Of a stretch of DNA of 64,000 nt, positions 25,325 through 37,077 are shown one piece after another; position 1 is the first letter of the stretch, and every line of letters begins with the position of its first letter. This DNA comes from Cladophialophora immunda (lineage: Eukaryota; Ascomycota; Eurotiomycetes; Chaetothyriales; Herpotrichiellaceae): positions 1 to 64,000 of the forward strand of contig NW_015622542.1 in the NCBI RefSeq assembly GCF_000835495.1. The letters run 5' to 3'. A program made the translations under genes and the position numbers. The notes beneath the pieces were generated by a model. It searched no databases. It was not told the DNA's origin and saw nothing but the letters and a program-made list of their open reading frames with translations.

Positions 25325-25357
25325 TTCTTAAATTCTCAAGTAATATAATTTAATATA

Positions 25358-26512
25358 CTATACTAAAGTTTTCAAGTACTCTAGGCTAAATGGGTAGTCG
25401 TTATAACCTTCTTCTTGTTTTGGCGTGTAGAAAGTTGTTCGATCATACTTGGCGAAGGGAATATTCTTCTGGATGCGGAAGGGAAGGTCGGGGTTACTAA
25501 TGAACCATCTTCCAAACACCACAGCAACATCTTTATCGCGATATATTCGATTCTCGTCCAAAGCTTGTCGTGCAGTGCTGGCGTTGTAGCCTCCAGCGAC
25601 TAAGATCGGCGCATTAGTCGTCGAGCCCCAGGCATCAAATGCAAATTCCAAAGATTCTGCGTCCTTGAGATTGATATCCTGGTCGCCTCCGATCCTGGGC
25701 TCGACGAGGTGCATGAACGCGAGGTCCAAGTTTCTGAGTTCTTTAATCAAGTAGGTAAACTGCTCTTCCAATCTGCTGTTGTCGACCATTCTCATCCCTT
25801 GAAACGGGCTCCAAGGACTCAGCCGGAAGCCTACACGAGAAGCTCCGATAGCTTCCAGTACTGCCTTCGCTACCTCCAGTCCAAAACGAGCCCTATTCTC
25901 CACTGAGCCACCGTATTGGTCAGTACGGTTGTTGCAAGTGTCCTGTGTGAACTGATCAATGAGATAACCGTTCGCCATGTGAATTTCAACTCCGTCGAAG
26001 CCGGCCGTGATAGCATTTCGGGCTGCTTGGGCATAGTCTTGGATGAAACCTTGAATTTCCTCGATAGACAATGCACGAGGAATAGAGGAGGATGCGTCGA
26101 TAGGCATGTTAGAGCTGCTAACAACGTCGAATGGACCGTCGGGTTCTGTAGTGAGAACTTCGGCTTTGGCTGCGCGACCCATGGCCCACAACTGGCAGAT
26201 GGCATATCCCCCGGCGTCATGTATAGCTTTGACAACCTTCGCCCACGAATTGATCTGGTCCTTTGACCATATTCCTGGGACGTTGGCGTAGCCTCCTGCC
26301 CTGGGAGAAATAAGTGAAGCTTCTGTAATTATGAGAGTCCCCGGCAAAGACCGCGCTCGTTGTGCATAATAGTCAGCTACAATCGCCATCGGAACGTGGT
26401 CGTCCAATGCACGATAGCGAGTGAGCGGCGCCATCATAATACGATGCCCGAGAGCCATTGAGCCAATTTTAAGAGGCTGGAAGAGTTTAGAGCTAGCCAT
26501 CTTATCCGCCAT
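25358..26512 (-). CDS. Old Yellow Enzyme-like NADH:flavin oxidoreductase
   Basis: Predicted FMN-dependent ene-reductase of the Old Yellow Enzyme family, reducing activated C=C bonds with NAD(P)H in the cytosol. One exon. Near the N-terminus is SKLFQPLKIGSMALGHRIMM, the usual first beta strand. Then follow MAPLTRYRA, the QLWAMGRAA segment and the substrate-binding pair in IHMANGYLIDQF (His and Asn, with the family's catalytic Tyr directly after). The C-terminal FMN phosphate region is VVFGRWFISNPDLP. From the ATG at 26,512 the protein is 384 residues, normal for the family. An in-frame ATG at 26,590 would add 26 residues with no family similarity, and one at 26,500 fits nearly as well. It is the first intact gene after the RIP zone, in tandem with the peroxidase gene upstream. 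The substrate is unknown; fungal homologues occur both in stress response and in secondary metabolism. Confidence 0.93.
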   Translation of the reverse strand: MADKMASSKLFQPLKIGSMALGHRIMMAPLTRYRALDDHVPMAIVADYYAQRARSLPGTLIITEASLISPRAGGYANVPGIWSKDQINSWAKVVKAIHDAGGYAICQLWAMGRAAKAEVLTTEPDGPFDVVSSSNMPIDASSSIPRALSIEEIQGFIQDYAQAARNAITAGFDGVEIHMANGYLIDQFTQDTCNNRTDQYGGSVENRARFGLEVAKAVLEAIGASRVGFRLSPWSPFQGMRMVDNSRLEEQFTYLIKELRNLDLAFMHLVEPRIGGDQDINLKDAESLEFAFDAWGSTTNAPILVAGGYNASTARQALDENRIYRDKDVAVVFGRWFISNPDLPFRIQKNIPFAKYDRTTFYTPKQEEGYNDYPFSLEYLKTLV

Positions 26513-26955
26513 TTGGTCTTCCAGACCGAATGAGTCGTTACGAACTTTAGGAGAGGGAACTCGCGATAGTAAAAATCTGAATCCAAGCACAATTAGTCCT
26601 TAATATATATTGATAATTTGCAGTTCACGAGTTCTCAAGGCACATCTGTTTTGCCGGGCATTAAGTACATCCGCGGTGGCATTCTCCGATCCGTCTTGGG
26701 GCTCTACTTCGGCCCCCTTGCAATCCATAATTCCACGGCATTGTTCGGCATTTTGGGTAAAGTCTACCCATTTGAAATCGAGATAGTCCTTAGTCAACTC
26801 CATTCCGCTCTAGACCATGTTCCACCTTCACATGCATCTTAAGTGCCAGAGCGGGATCGATTTCCATGGAATATCACTTCTGTAGAGTTGCCCGTAGCTC
26901 TCAAATACCTTTTGGGCTTTCGTCAATGTATCGGCACTTATGTATTGATATCTCA
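26513..26955. other. Intergenic, reductase promoter side
   Basis: 443 bp between the reductase start and the peroxidase stop. Short open frames on both strands (26,600-26,842) show no recognisable protein and overlap each other. I take this as the reductase promoter plus the peroxidase 3' region. Confidence 0.6.
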
Positions 26956-27982
26956 TCAATGCCAAACGCCGCCGTGAAACCCACCTCGCCTTATCAATAC
27001 AGAAGCATCTTCTGATGAGCTTCCCGTCGCATTGACAACTCGCTTAAGCATTCTATTCAGATCCTGTTTCGATATTGGGTTTTTCCGTTTGGACCACCCT
27101 AACTCAAGTGGTAGGTGCTCGTGCTCTATCGCGATGGTGTGTTAGTTTCTAGCTGCGCAGTCAAACTAGCCCTTAGACTATAACTTAGTCCTTACCAAAT
27201 AGATACTCCACCCAGGCTCTCCTCACCGTCCCAGTCACTCTGTCGCCGAGGGCGGTGATATAGGCAGCAGTCTCTCCGAAGCTAAATAGCGTACCAATTG
27301 TGGTGAGGTTGAAAGCGGGGTTAGTAGCTTTGGAGGTGTTCACACGGGCTAGACGAGCTTTGGCTGCTATTTCAATATCAATAATTGGAACAGTCCAGTA
27401 GGACTTCGTTTGGTCAAAGATCGTTTGGTTGAATGTATGGTCGTCCCCGAAATAGTAATCTCCGCGACTATAACGTGCATAGCCAGTTAGTAGATCATAT
27501 TTTGAAGTTTCAATAGAAAACGAAAAGTATCTTGGGAAGAATTAAGGAGATGGAGTGAAATGCCATCGCACCTCAAGCTTGCATCATGTTCCAAGATATT
27601 GTGGCGGCTGAGGTCGTTGAGCGAAAAGTCAGTGGCATTTGGGGCTGGATTGGTGCTAATCGCGTGTTGAAATAAAAAAACACCAAGTTTTCGATCGACA
27701 TTCAGAGCTGTGTTCAAGCCATTAACTGTATCTTGTTCAGTGATGCTTTTGCCGCTGTGTGGTAGAAAGCCATGGTTTGCTAAAGTATTGAGCATAGGGC
27801 AAGGTCCACGAACTGAAAAATTCAGTATTCCCAATCAATGTACTACTCTTTCTGAGCTCAAACATACCATCGTGTGGTCCAGGAGGGTTCCAAGTGAAGA
27901 AATGATTTACGGGAGATGAAGGACGAGCAAATGTCAAGGAAGCTCTCAAGATCGCTGCGCTGACTAGTAAAAAACATTTCAT
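26956..27982 (-). CDS. Secreted heme-thiolate peroxidase (chloroperoxidase/UPO type)
   Basis: Four exons, read on the minus strand as 27,982-27,868, 27,812-27,572, 27,467-27,196 and 27,125-26,956, giving 265 residues. The first about 20 residues are a signal peptide (FLLVSAAILRASLTFA). The heme motif spans the first intron as HDV-RGPCP, with Cys43 as the proximal thiolate, followed by MLNTLANHGFLPHSG. The acid-base motif is EHDASLSR (Glu113, His114, Asp115), completed only by splicing intron 2. The C-terminal part (DQTKSYW, IGTLFSFGETAAYITALGDR, EYLFEHEHLP) is typical of the Peroxidase_2 family (PF01328). Introns are 55, 104 and 70 nt; intron 2 has a weak GTGCGA donor but a good CTAAC branch site. 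The family uses H2O2 to halogenate or to insert oxygen into C-H bonds outside the cell. It shares a 550-bp divergent promoter with the Zn2Cys6 gene. Confidence 0.92.
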
Positions 27983-28532
27983 TTTGGCTTGACATCAAAA
28001 CTTTCCTGCTAAGGTAAATATATCACTTCCAGTGTCACCTTTATATGTCTCGATTGTACATCTCTAGTAGCACCATCCTAGCAATAGCCAAGACTTTCAA
28101 CACAGCCGCGTCATTGTTTCCCAGTGGTAGACAGTAAAGTGCGACTTCCGCAAGATGCTGGGGATGGGAGCCAGAGAGCGAAAGGAAGGGATGCCAACAC
28201 ATACCGCCAAATACCGGATAGATACCGCAATCTACTCAACAGTCCAGTCGTTTGAAATTGACAAAATTACTATACAAAGTTTCTAGATCACGAAGCTATC
28301 CAAAGCAACGTGGATAAGCTTGCGTGCACTTTCGCTCGCGAGACCTACTGCATATAGGAAAGCGTTCTGACTACTAGGTTTACGCATAATCGCTCGCGCC
28401 TTAGCGTAATTGGCTTATGGTGCTCAAATTGCGAAAACCGCAACTTCATATCTAAGGCGGATGTTGACCTTTTCAATTCCTCCTCAATATGATTGCAAAT
28501 TTTGTAAACAGAGAACTGGAGAATTAGACAAT
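27983..28532. promoter_or_regulatory. Divergent promoter between peroxidase and Zn2Cys6 regulator
   Basis: 550 bp between two divergent start codons, with no other gene. It is the natural place for the adjacent regulator to act on itself and on the peroxidase, which is inference. I could not single out a CGG-Nx-CCG site with confidence. Confidence 0.5.
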
Positions 28533-30528
28533 ATGGTCGGAAAGCCCAGATCTTGTACAGCCTGCCGGCAAGCTAAGATAGCATGTGATGCTCGTCTGAC
28601 GGCTCCAAATCCGTGCTCGAGATGCACCAGGAACGACTTGGACTGCAGCTTTGCGAAGAACTTCAAGAGGGTATCAACTAGGCGGTACGGTGGACCCCTC
28701 TTCGACCGGCTTTACTGCGAATACTCATCGAGACAATTTAGACTCACCCGAGACATTGTAAAGGAGATCCATATGGTGCGAGATTCGCAGAATCTCGCCG
28801 ACGAGAGTCCTTTGCCATCAAACCTTCTGTCAACGGCTCCGTCAGGAGCTCGCTCCGCGTTTGCACTGTCGGCTGACCTGGAAGTGGAACCTTTGCCCAA
28901 CTTTGAGCTGCGGAGTGTTTCCATCCCTCCAGGGGCCGCAGTTGAATTACTCCAGCAGTATGCTATTCATGTTCGTAAATGTCTCGCAGCTACGGATACT
29001 GATCTATTTCTAAGCTTTGAGAGATATTATTTCCCCTATGCAACCTTTATAAGGCCCATAAAATCACTCGCTCGATTCGTTATGGACTCGCCACTACTAT
29101 TCTGGACGATGATCTTGATGGCCTCTCAGCATCATGACAAGTACAGCCATTTATATCAAAACCTATTCGTCTCTCACCAAGATTTACTGGTGCCTCTTTC
29201 CAATACAGCCATCCGATCATTGGAGGATGTCCATGCCATCTTACTTCTATGCATTTGGCCTATTCCGAAGCGGCGGATCTTGCACGATCCATCATGGGCC
29301 TATATCGGCATCGCAGTCAACAGTTGCATGGTCCTGAATTGCCATACGCCGCTGGCGCAGAAACAGACTGCCCCTAAAGGGACAGACCTGTCTGGAATCG
29401 TTGATGCCCAGACACAATGTCTGACTTGGTTAGCTTGTTTCAGTGTCGGGACCCAGTACGTTCCTCTACCTTGTTCTTTTGACCGATGCTGAGTCTGCGA
29501 GTAGGATAGCCATCTTCCGTGGCTTTGTACCTCCTATTTCATCGTTCCACCAGCTCAAGCATGTAAGGAAGGCCATTGATCAACTTAAGCACCGCTTGTC
29601 GCAAGAAAATCAAGCTTGCTTTGCCATCTGCGAAATCGTGTGCAACTACACTATATCTCTTGAGGATGTGAAGGATCCAATAGCACATCTATCTCTCACA
29701 AACACGTTCGACAGCTCCCTTGATAGTATCAAGCAAACGTTCTTGACTCAGTGGACCTCCGAGCTTGGTATTCAGCTACATATGGCCAAATTGAATCTTT
29801 ACGCAACATCCGCCTTGTTACATTTACAAGTGGATTCTCAAGCGGATGGTCAAAATCTCATCAACAGAGAGACAGTGTTCCTACGCGGGCTAGAATCAGC
29901 GACGACAGTCATACACTATATGAAGAACATAGCCTCTATACAAGGCTCCGAGGACCAACCTCCCGCTGGCAAGCTCCCATTCGTTCCCATCCACTTGTTC
30001 TCCAGCCTGTTCTTCTCCGCAATCTTCCTCTTCCGTATCTTTGTCTGTCTCAAGCCACTGAGCCCTGCTCACACAGAACGCGCCATCCAGGGCATGATCG
30101 ACGCGCGATCGATCCTACAAGTTTTGCCCTACCATCGCAGCCTCGCGAGGGCCGCAAGGCTGATCGGTAAGCTCGTCGAAAATGCGCAGACCTTAGGCGC
30201 TGCCAGTGGCCACTGGTCATTGACGGAGCTCACCGTGACGAATCGTCTTGGTGCATCGATCTTGTGGGATACTTTTGCGCGCATGCAGGCGAAGGCAACC
30301 CTTGAGCGCAAGAACGCCATAGGGGACCTTGTCGATACGCAGAAGATGCGGCTGATTGGGCGCGATCCGCTACCACCGGCCCCGGAGATGAAGTATCGTC
30401 TTCAAAATTCCGCTGGGGAACCGTTGGTTGCAATGACAGCTATAGAAGATCAGGAAATGGATCTTTGGGGATCTTGGAGCGTCGGGTTGGACGATTTTGG
30501 GTTCGATTTTGATCAGCACAGGCTTTGA
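28533..30528 (+). CDS. Zn2Cys6 fungal-type transcription factor
   Basis: Two exons, 28,533-29,455 and 29,505-30,528, with a 49-nt intron, giving 648 residues. The binuclear zinc cluster is at the N-terminus: Cys8, 11, 18, 28, 31 and 38 in CX2CX6CX9CX2CX6C spacing, with SCTACRQAKIACD at its core. The middle region (about 190-470) is the alpha-helical fungal transcription factor domain type. The splice restores GTQ-IAIFRGFVPP across the junction; without it the frame stops at 29,492. An open frame extends upstream to 28,410, but the extra 41 residues have no counterpart in such regulators, so I start at MVGKPRSC. It is a nuclear DNA-binding activator or repressor. Its position next to the peroxidase and reductase suggests that it controls them, which is inference. 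Confidence 0.92.
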
Positions 30529-31149
30529 GGGGCACGAACCATAGTGAATCCTTTGGTTAATGTAAGAGAAGGGAGAACGGTACCAGAACATTATGAGATT
30601 CAAGATTGCATGAGGTCTACGAGATGCCCATGTTACCGGCTTACGGAGCTTTCGTAAAAGTATTCAGTATCGAGGGGGCATAGCTCAGGGACATAATGTC
30701 ATGGCTGACAGAGACCTTTATCTACTATGGTGCCTAATATTCGCCAAGAATTCGCGAGATATCCCGTCTTTTTGCTGAAAGGGATGGAATCGAGGCACTG
30801 TCCTGACACGCTGCGAACGATCGAATGGCACGATGACCGTAATAGAGATTGATAAAGCCTGAAGAAGCAAATTAGATCAATCAAGTTCTCAAAGCTAAGA
30901 GAGATTGATAATAAAAGTGCCTTACTAGGCTGTCCCATCTGCCCACTGACCTGCTCCGTGTCATTCAAATTCTTATGATATGAGCCTGCTTCAGTATGTG
31001 AGCTTCTTACCGTCTTTGATAAGCCCGAGCGTGAAGGCCAAGAATAATATCATTTGTCAATAGAACATTGAAGCAATTGCAAATCTTTATTTCTCTTACT
31101 CAACCAATTCAAAAATAAGAGCCTACTTCTCACAAATCTATCCCACAAG
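30529..31149. other. Convergent intergenic region
   Basis: 621 bp between the ends of the regulator and the GH16 gene. An 89-codon minus frame (30,699-30,968) has no recognisable features and is probably chance. I see nothing else. Confidence 0.6.
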
Positions 31150-32589
31150 TTAGGCTTTGCAAGCACCCTCCTGCCACATTCTAACGGATCGAACCGTCAA
31201 GCCTCGTTTTCCCCCCTCTCCCCAAGTCGGTAGCCACTGATCTCTTGCCTCCCAAAACTCTCGTGGGGCTGTCAAGCTCTTGTCTCCCCAAGGTTTGTTT
31301 GCGATACCATCCTTGAAAAATCCATTGGTACTTCCAACAGCAACGTTGAGAATCAGGTAGAATGGCTGATCAAAGGGAGTTTGCGGCCGCCCAGTCTGGG
31401 ACCATGGATCATTAAGAGCGGAGTTGTTTACAAGAGAAGAGCCGAACTTGCCGTGGTCCCACATGCTCTTGTATCTGTCGAATTTGGTGAACATCACTTG
31501 CTGTAAAAGAGTTAGATATCAGTCGAGTCAAGGTTGGAGCCCATAGCTTACCACAAGTCGAGTGTCCACATACATGAACAAATATTTCTCTGACCACTCC
31601 AGCCCATAAGTGTGAAAAGTTGCGGCATAGTCTGTGCGGCGTAAATTGTGCTTGCCGGAGGTTCTCCAAAACGCATCTGCAGCAGCAACCGGGCCCCAAT
31701 GCAACGTGCTTGAGACACTATCCCTCCCATCAGGGTAGCTGGCGCCAGGGTTGCCGCGGAGCTCTGCAATGTCAATCTCTCCACTTGCAGGCCAAGGACC
31801 ATAAGCACCGGCACCGTGTGGACCCTGGGGCTCCGGCATCATCCATATTGCTGGCCAAAGCCAATTCCCAGCTGGAGCTTTGGCAACGACCTCCACTCGA
31901 CCGTAGGTGATGGTCCTATGGCCTTGTGTGTTGAGGCGTGCACTTCGGACTGGATTGATGATTGCCCCAGAGGTGACGTTGCTGCGGATAGAGCAATCCG
32001 ATTCGTCGCCAGAGACGGACGTGCAGGTACCCGCTGTTGTCAAGTTCAGCACGTAGTTGTCGTTGAGCTGAGCCGAAGTGATGTCGGTGCTTTCGGTGGT
32101 GAGGGTTGGTACGATATGCAAGCCTTCCGCATCCACATAGGCATTCTTTGAATCTTCCGTGGTCCAGTCAAATGAGCCTGTCCCGAAACCCCCACGTTGT
32201 ATTTCGTAGTTCCATATCTTCTTGTCGATGGTTTTGAATTCATCTTCGAGAATCAAGCAATACTCGAAATTCGACACGGACTTGTATTGAAAAAGGCAAA
32301 TAACAGCGCCGATCAACACCCCTAGGACTATAGACGTCCAGAATATGACTTTCTCCCATGTCTGACGTCGATCACGCTGGCCCGTCCAAGGTTTTGGATA
32401 TTCTGGTCCAAGAAATCGAGCCGACCTGAACTTGCGCTTGCGTATCGGGAGAGATGGACTTGGTATTGAATCCTCATTTGAATGCGGTGTTTGGACCCCA
32501 TTGCTCGGGGCGTGAATCTCATTCTTGGATGCAGTAAAAGGGTTGGACCGAGAAGAAAAGGAACTACATCGAGAGATCGCAGCGCTCAT
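31150..32589 (-). CDS. Membrane-anchored GH16 endo-beta-glucanase-like protein
   Basis: Two exons, 32,589-31,552 and 31,500-31,150, with a 51-nt intron (GTAAGC...TTACAG), giving 462 residues. The first about 80 residues are basic and Ser-rich and look cytosolic. One membrane segment follows (VIFWTSIVLGVLIGAVICLF), then the extracellular GH16 fold. The catalytic motif is GEIDIAELRGN, in the EXDXXE form (nucleophile and acid/base Glu). The surrounding WPAIWMMPEPQGPHGAGAYGPWP and the DQPFYLILNVAVGS segment are typical of fungal GH16 proteins related to beta-1,3(4)-glucanases. As a type II membrane enzyme it would act on wall beta-glucan at the cell surface. An in-frame ATG at 32,643 adds 18 residues; I prefer MSAAISRC. 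It is divergent from the glycosyltransferase gene. Confidence 0.92.
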
Positions 32590-34240
32590 AATGGCGTTGA
32601 AGGATAGTATGCGCTTGAGAAAGGAAAATCTCAAGTAGCACACAAAGAATACAACGAAAATGCGGCGGCTAAGAGAGAGGACCGGTCACAAAGAAAGGTG
32701 ATATGGATCTTGGAGAGCTCATTTCCACCGCGGGGATGCAACAATGAAGAAATGTAAAGATAGCAATCCTTACGGAAATTTCGCAAATTTCCACCATGGA
32801 AACTCGAAAAACAATAGATCCCCGACAACTGAAATAGTATTGCATCGTGGAGCATTCCACTGAAACATGGCTGCTAGAAAATTTGGTCCTCGAGTCCTAT
32901 TTTCCGGTACAAATCTCCAGGTCGAATCAAGATTCAAGAACAGTGAAGGGCGATGGTCGAATAACTAGATTCAGCAGTATCTGTGAGTCGGGCGTTCTTG
33001 ACCCTGGTAAAGGAGTTAAATATATCCATCGTAATCGGTTGTGGTGGGTTTACCATAAAGGAGATTCTCAATTTGGCGAAGAATCCTGGCAAAGCACAAA
33101 TAGACGGAGCCTGAGAGAGGTGTAGTGTCGAAGGTTTTGAATTCAACCCCTGTATGGCATGGAGACGCTCAGGGCATGACGCCACCAACGAGGGAAGACA
33201 GAAAGACCAGAGGTTGATGCGTTTGGTAGTTACATAAGTTGCAGGATGGGGTTGGTTTGCATATTCGCTGTTCACCTCGAGATAACATTTACATGGGACC
33301 CATCACACACGTGGCGCTTGGCCGGTTCTAGGCTGCGTATCGGTCCGCCTAGCTGTCAAACATGTGTAAAACCTCGCCCAGAGTGGGCGCCGCACGTGCT
33401 GGGGAGTGGTGTGGGTGCCCACTCAGCTTGATAGGCGAGCATCCCGCGGGTGCCGGGGTCCATACTGTTGCGTCATGTTGGCCCAATCATAGCGGGGTTA
33501 GAGGTCACTTTCTACCACATGCGCTAATCAACATCTCCAAGATTACAGTGTAGCCACCGCTACTTGAAGCACCGCCGTTGAACTGCCGAGGTGGCCCTGC
33601 ATTCGAAAATTACGCCTTTGGCACCTTGAAGAAGCCTGATCTTCCCTGACCATTTGCAGAGAATGGAGCCTAGTTACTGCTCAGCCATGTACCTCTTTCG
33701 CTGGAGACTCGTCGTTCAACTTTCCCTTCACCAGGTCTGAAGCCAAGGTAGTAGCCACCCGATTAATAGCTTGGCCAGGGGGGATATCGGCTCTTAGTGA
33801 GACAAAACCTCCAAACCGGCTGGAATCGTGACTGCCCGGTAAGTGCGGCGTCTCTGGCAATCTCAGTCAACCAGCTTCTACACAAACACCTTACCTGGGC
33901 TTGACTAAAGACACCCCACCGAAATATACAGCTGATGGAGACATTCCCTGTCGTGTTTTGATTGTTTGTCCGCCACTTTAAGCCATGATACAAGGCAGTG
34001 CGTTTGGGTGGCGTTCTTATTATGGTAGCCATTTCGGACAGGGGTGATGACGAGTTTCCGCTTTCACATGCACCAATTTCATCACCATCATCTTGTAGAT
34101 GGTGGAGCAAAGTTTGCCTTGATATATTGCAGTTAGTTCTGGCTCCGTTTTGTGTTGAGTATCCGGAGCACAGGAAGTTCGACATCTTCCAACCTTGACG
34201 GATCAAACGGTCGGGGAAGGCAAGCTGTTCCAATACCAAC
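32590..34240. other. Long divergent intergenic region
   Basis: 1.65 kb between the starts of the GH16 and GT2 genes. Several open frames of 60-163 codons on both strands (the longest at 33,763-34,254 minus) show no domain and have no supporting splice or signal features. I regard them as chance. It probably holds both promoters. Confidence 0.55.
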
Positions 34241-37077
34241 ATGCAGAACTTCACTCAAGCCAAATTCGAACTGTTTGGGAGTCCTCTACCTTCTTCACCT
34301 CAAAGGCCATTCACGAGAATGAGCTCCTGCTCAGATATATCGCTTAGAGGTTCAAAACTCAAGGTCGACGTTGTGAGTAAGATCTTCTTAGATGAGGAAT
34401 CTGCTACTGATATACCAAGCTTGCAAGCTACCTCTACAAGAAGTGTGTCCAGCAAAGATGGTTCGAAGACGACAGCGAAGATTTTAATGGAGAAATCGAT
34501 ACCGAGAGCTGCGGCGTCGTCCTAAAGTCGGAAGATGGATCTTACACCAGCGAGCCACAAACCTTGAACATCACAATCATTGAAGCGGTAAAACATCTAC
34601 GGGCGAACTTCGCAGTCACAATGAGACCAGGTGTAGCCACGGCACTCCTCGAACAAACAGTTGTGACGAACGGAGAAATATTACTCAGCAAGTCGAGACC
34701 TCTGCGAATTCTCAACAATGTCGCCCAGATCCTTGCGCAAGATTTTGGCCCTCGTACCGACGGTCTCGTGTTCCTTTGTAAGAAGGAGAGAGTCCTTCTT
34801 ATTTGCACCGAACAATCCAAGGATCTCCTAAAACGAGGAGGAGAGCTTGAGGATCTCATCTTTGGTTACCTCTGGGGGTACCCTAATCCCAACCACTACT
34901 CGGGGAGTCACAACGGGAGCTTTGAGAGGTCGCGAGATTCCCAACTCGGTCGATTGACAAAAGGGCGGGTCATTAGTGAACAACTATTGCCGTATCTGTC
35001 AGAGACCGCACTCCACGACGAGTCTGTTGTCGAAAAGCTTAATATCATTCAGACCGCGGTCGAGAAGGAGGAGCAGGGTGACAAAATTTTCGATCCAGAC
35101 AAGGAGAGCCAGGAAGCGCCGGAGCGCAAGATATTGTTGAACCATGCCCTAATGGTAGGGGCTTCAATTGTTCTGGTGGTAATAGTGGAAATGGCTTGCA
35201 TTTCCCAAATGATACGCGAAGTCAAGCTCGACGGCAACATGATCAGGTTTGCCCTGGTGGCTACAGTGCCTTTGTTTGCAACATTCTCCCTATTCTTCAT
35301 GATTGTCATTTGCGGATCACTCTGGCAAATCTTCGGTCCGTTGTCCACTCTGAAAGAAAACAGCAAGTACTACTCGGCGGTTGCACCCAAGCCCGGAAGA
35401 TATCCCAACCTCGAACTGCCACATATCACCATCCAAATGCCGGTCTATAAGGAAGGCTTGACTGGTGTCATAATGCCGACGATAAGCAGCATCATGGCAG
35501 CTGTCAGGTACTATGAGCAACAAGGTGGTACAGCATCGATATTCATCAACGATGATGGAATGCAGCTGATCAGCAAGGACCTCGCACAAGCGCGCAAGGC
35601 ATACTACGAACTAAACAATATTGGTTGGTGCTCCAGACCTAAGCACAAAGAAAGGAAAAAGCACCGGGGCAAGAAAAATGCCACGGAACCCGAAGACGAT
35701 GGGACATACTTTCTGCGCAAAGGAAAGTTCAAGAAAGCCAGCAACATGAACTATTGCCTCGACTTTTCTCTTCGAGTAGAGGCTGAGTATCTTGGTGCGA
35801 TAAAGCAATTATGCCAGCAACGAGGTTGCAGAGAGGAAGATATTGACGCTGAAGAAGACTATCAAATCTATGAACGCGCGAGGGGTCGTGTCATCGACAG
35901 TGACAATGGCAGAACGTGGGCGGCTGGCGACGTCCGGCTGGGAAGTATTATCCTCATCATCGATTCCGACACCCGTGTTCCCGAAGACTGCCTGCTCTAC
36001 GGTGCACTCGAGATGCACGAAAGTCCAGAACTGGCTTTACTTCAGCATGCCAGCGGCATTATGCAAGTGGTCAACAATGTTTTCGAGGACGGCATCACCT
36101 ACTTCACAGATCTGATTTACAACTCGATTCAGTTTGCCGTAGGGAACGGTGACTGCGCCCCTTTTGTTGGCCACAACACTTTCATCCGATGGTCAGCTCT
36201 CCAATCTATCTCTTGGTATGATGAGGAAGACAAATGCACAAAATTTTGGTCCGACAGCCACGTGTCAGAAGATTTTGATGTCAGTCTGCGCATGCAAATG
36301 AACGACTTTGTGGTCCGCCTAGCTTGCTATCATGATGGTGGTTTCAAGGAAGGCGTCAGCCTCACAGTCTACGACGAACTCGCCCGCTGGGAAAAGTATG
36401 CCTACGGCTGCAATGAGTTGGTATTCAACCCTTTGTACAAGTGGCCGTATAAGGGACCATTCACAAAGCTCTTCCTCCGGTTCATCTTCAGCAATATCAA
36501 ACCCACAAGCAAGATAACCATTTTTGCATATATTGGGACTTACTACGCGGTCGCCTCAGCAATTCCGTTATCATTGGCTAACTACCTTATCGTGGGCTGG
36601 CTTGACAACGACATCGATCAATTCTACCTAACCTCTTGGAAAGTATTTGTCGGAATGGCTGTTGTCTTCAACATCTTAAGTCCTCTAGGTTATGCAATGC
36701 TTCGACACCGCACCGGCAAGCGGACTTTCTTCCTTTCTTTGTGGGACACCATGAAATGGACACCAATGTTTTTGTTGTTCTTTGGCGGAATCTCCTTCCA
36801 TTTGATGAAAGCAATTCTTTGCCATTTCTTCAGCCTTAATATGGAATGGACAACTACCGCCAAAGAATACAATGGAGGTTTCAGAGTTGGTCTCGATCGG
36901 ATCGTCCGCGACTTCAAGTGGATGTATCTTTTCATCGCAATCACAATTGGCGGCATGATTTATCTCGGCCGCTTCGCGCCCTATGGTTGGACGATCAAAG
37001 ACTTTTCAGCCATCGTTCCACTGGCCAACCAGATTGGTTGTCATGCTTTACTCCCATTCGCTTTGGGACTGTTTTGA
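34241..37077 (+). CDS. Family 2 glycosyltransferase, hyphal GT2 type
   Basis: Two exons, 34,241-34,372 and 34,420-37,077, separated by a 47-nt intron (GTGAGT...CCAAG), giving 929 residues. The long second frame runs upstream past 34,564 to the acceptor, so the protein is not limited to the 837-residue block. The GT-A domain carries IFINDDGM, IDSDT (DxD) and SEDFDVSLRMQ (acceptor-site ED), then ELARWEKYAYGCNEL, corresponding roughly to the processive-enzyme RW motif. Two N-terminal membrane helices (about 205-265) and four to five C-terminal ones place it in the membrane, making or exporting a polysaccharide. Its closest known type is the fungal GT2 needed for hyphal growth on surfaces in Zymoseptoria and Fusarium (ZtGT2/FgGT2). 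The product is not established. The C-terminus (ALLPFALGLF) seems slightly short. Confidence 0.88.

Larger units (their letters stand above)
24561..25357. other. Repeat-rich border of the RIP zone
   Basis: There is no gene. The segment holds pyrimidine-rich sequence, a 31-bp tandem repeat (25,008-25,078), a 27-bp direct repeat pair (25,123-25,198) and copy B of the 63-bp dispersed repeat (25,262-25,324). CA and TG return to normal at about 25,185-25,330, marking the end of the mutated subtelomere. Confidence 0.7.

Noticed and set aside
25870..26266. Several frames on both strands inside the reductase gene
   Set aside because: They are shadows of the reductase coding sequence.
28410..28532. 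Upstream extension of the Zn2Cys6 protein
   Set aside because: The 41 extra residues have no family counterpart, and MVGKPRSC gives the usual distance to the first zinc ligand.
33763..34254. 163-codon minus-strand frame with several cysteines
   Set aside because: It has no signal peptide or regular cysteine spacing and overlaps the start of the glycosyltransferase gene.
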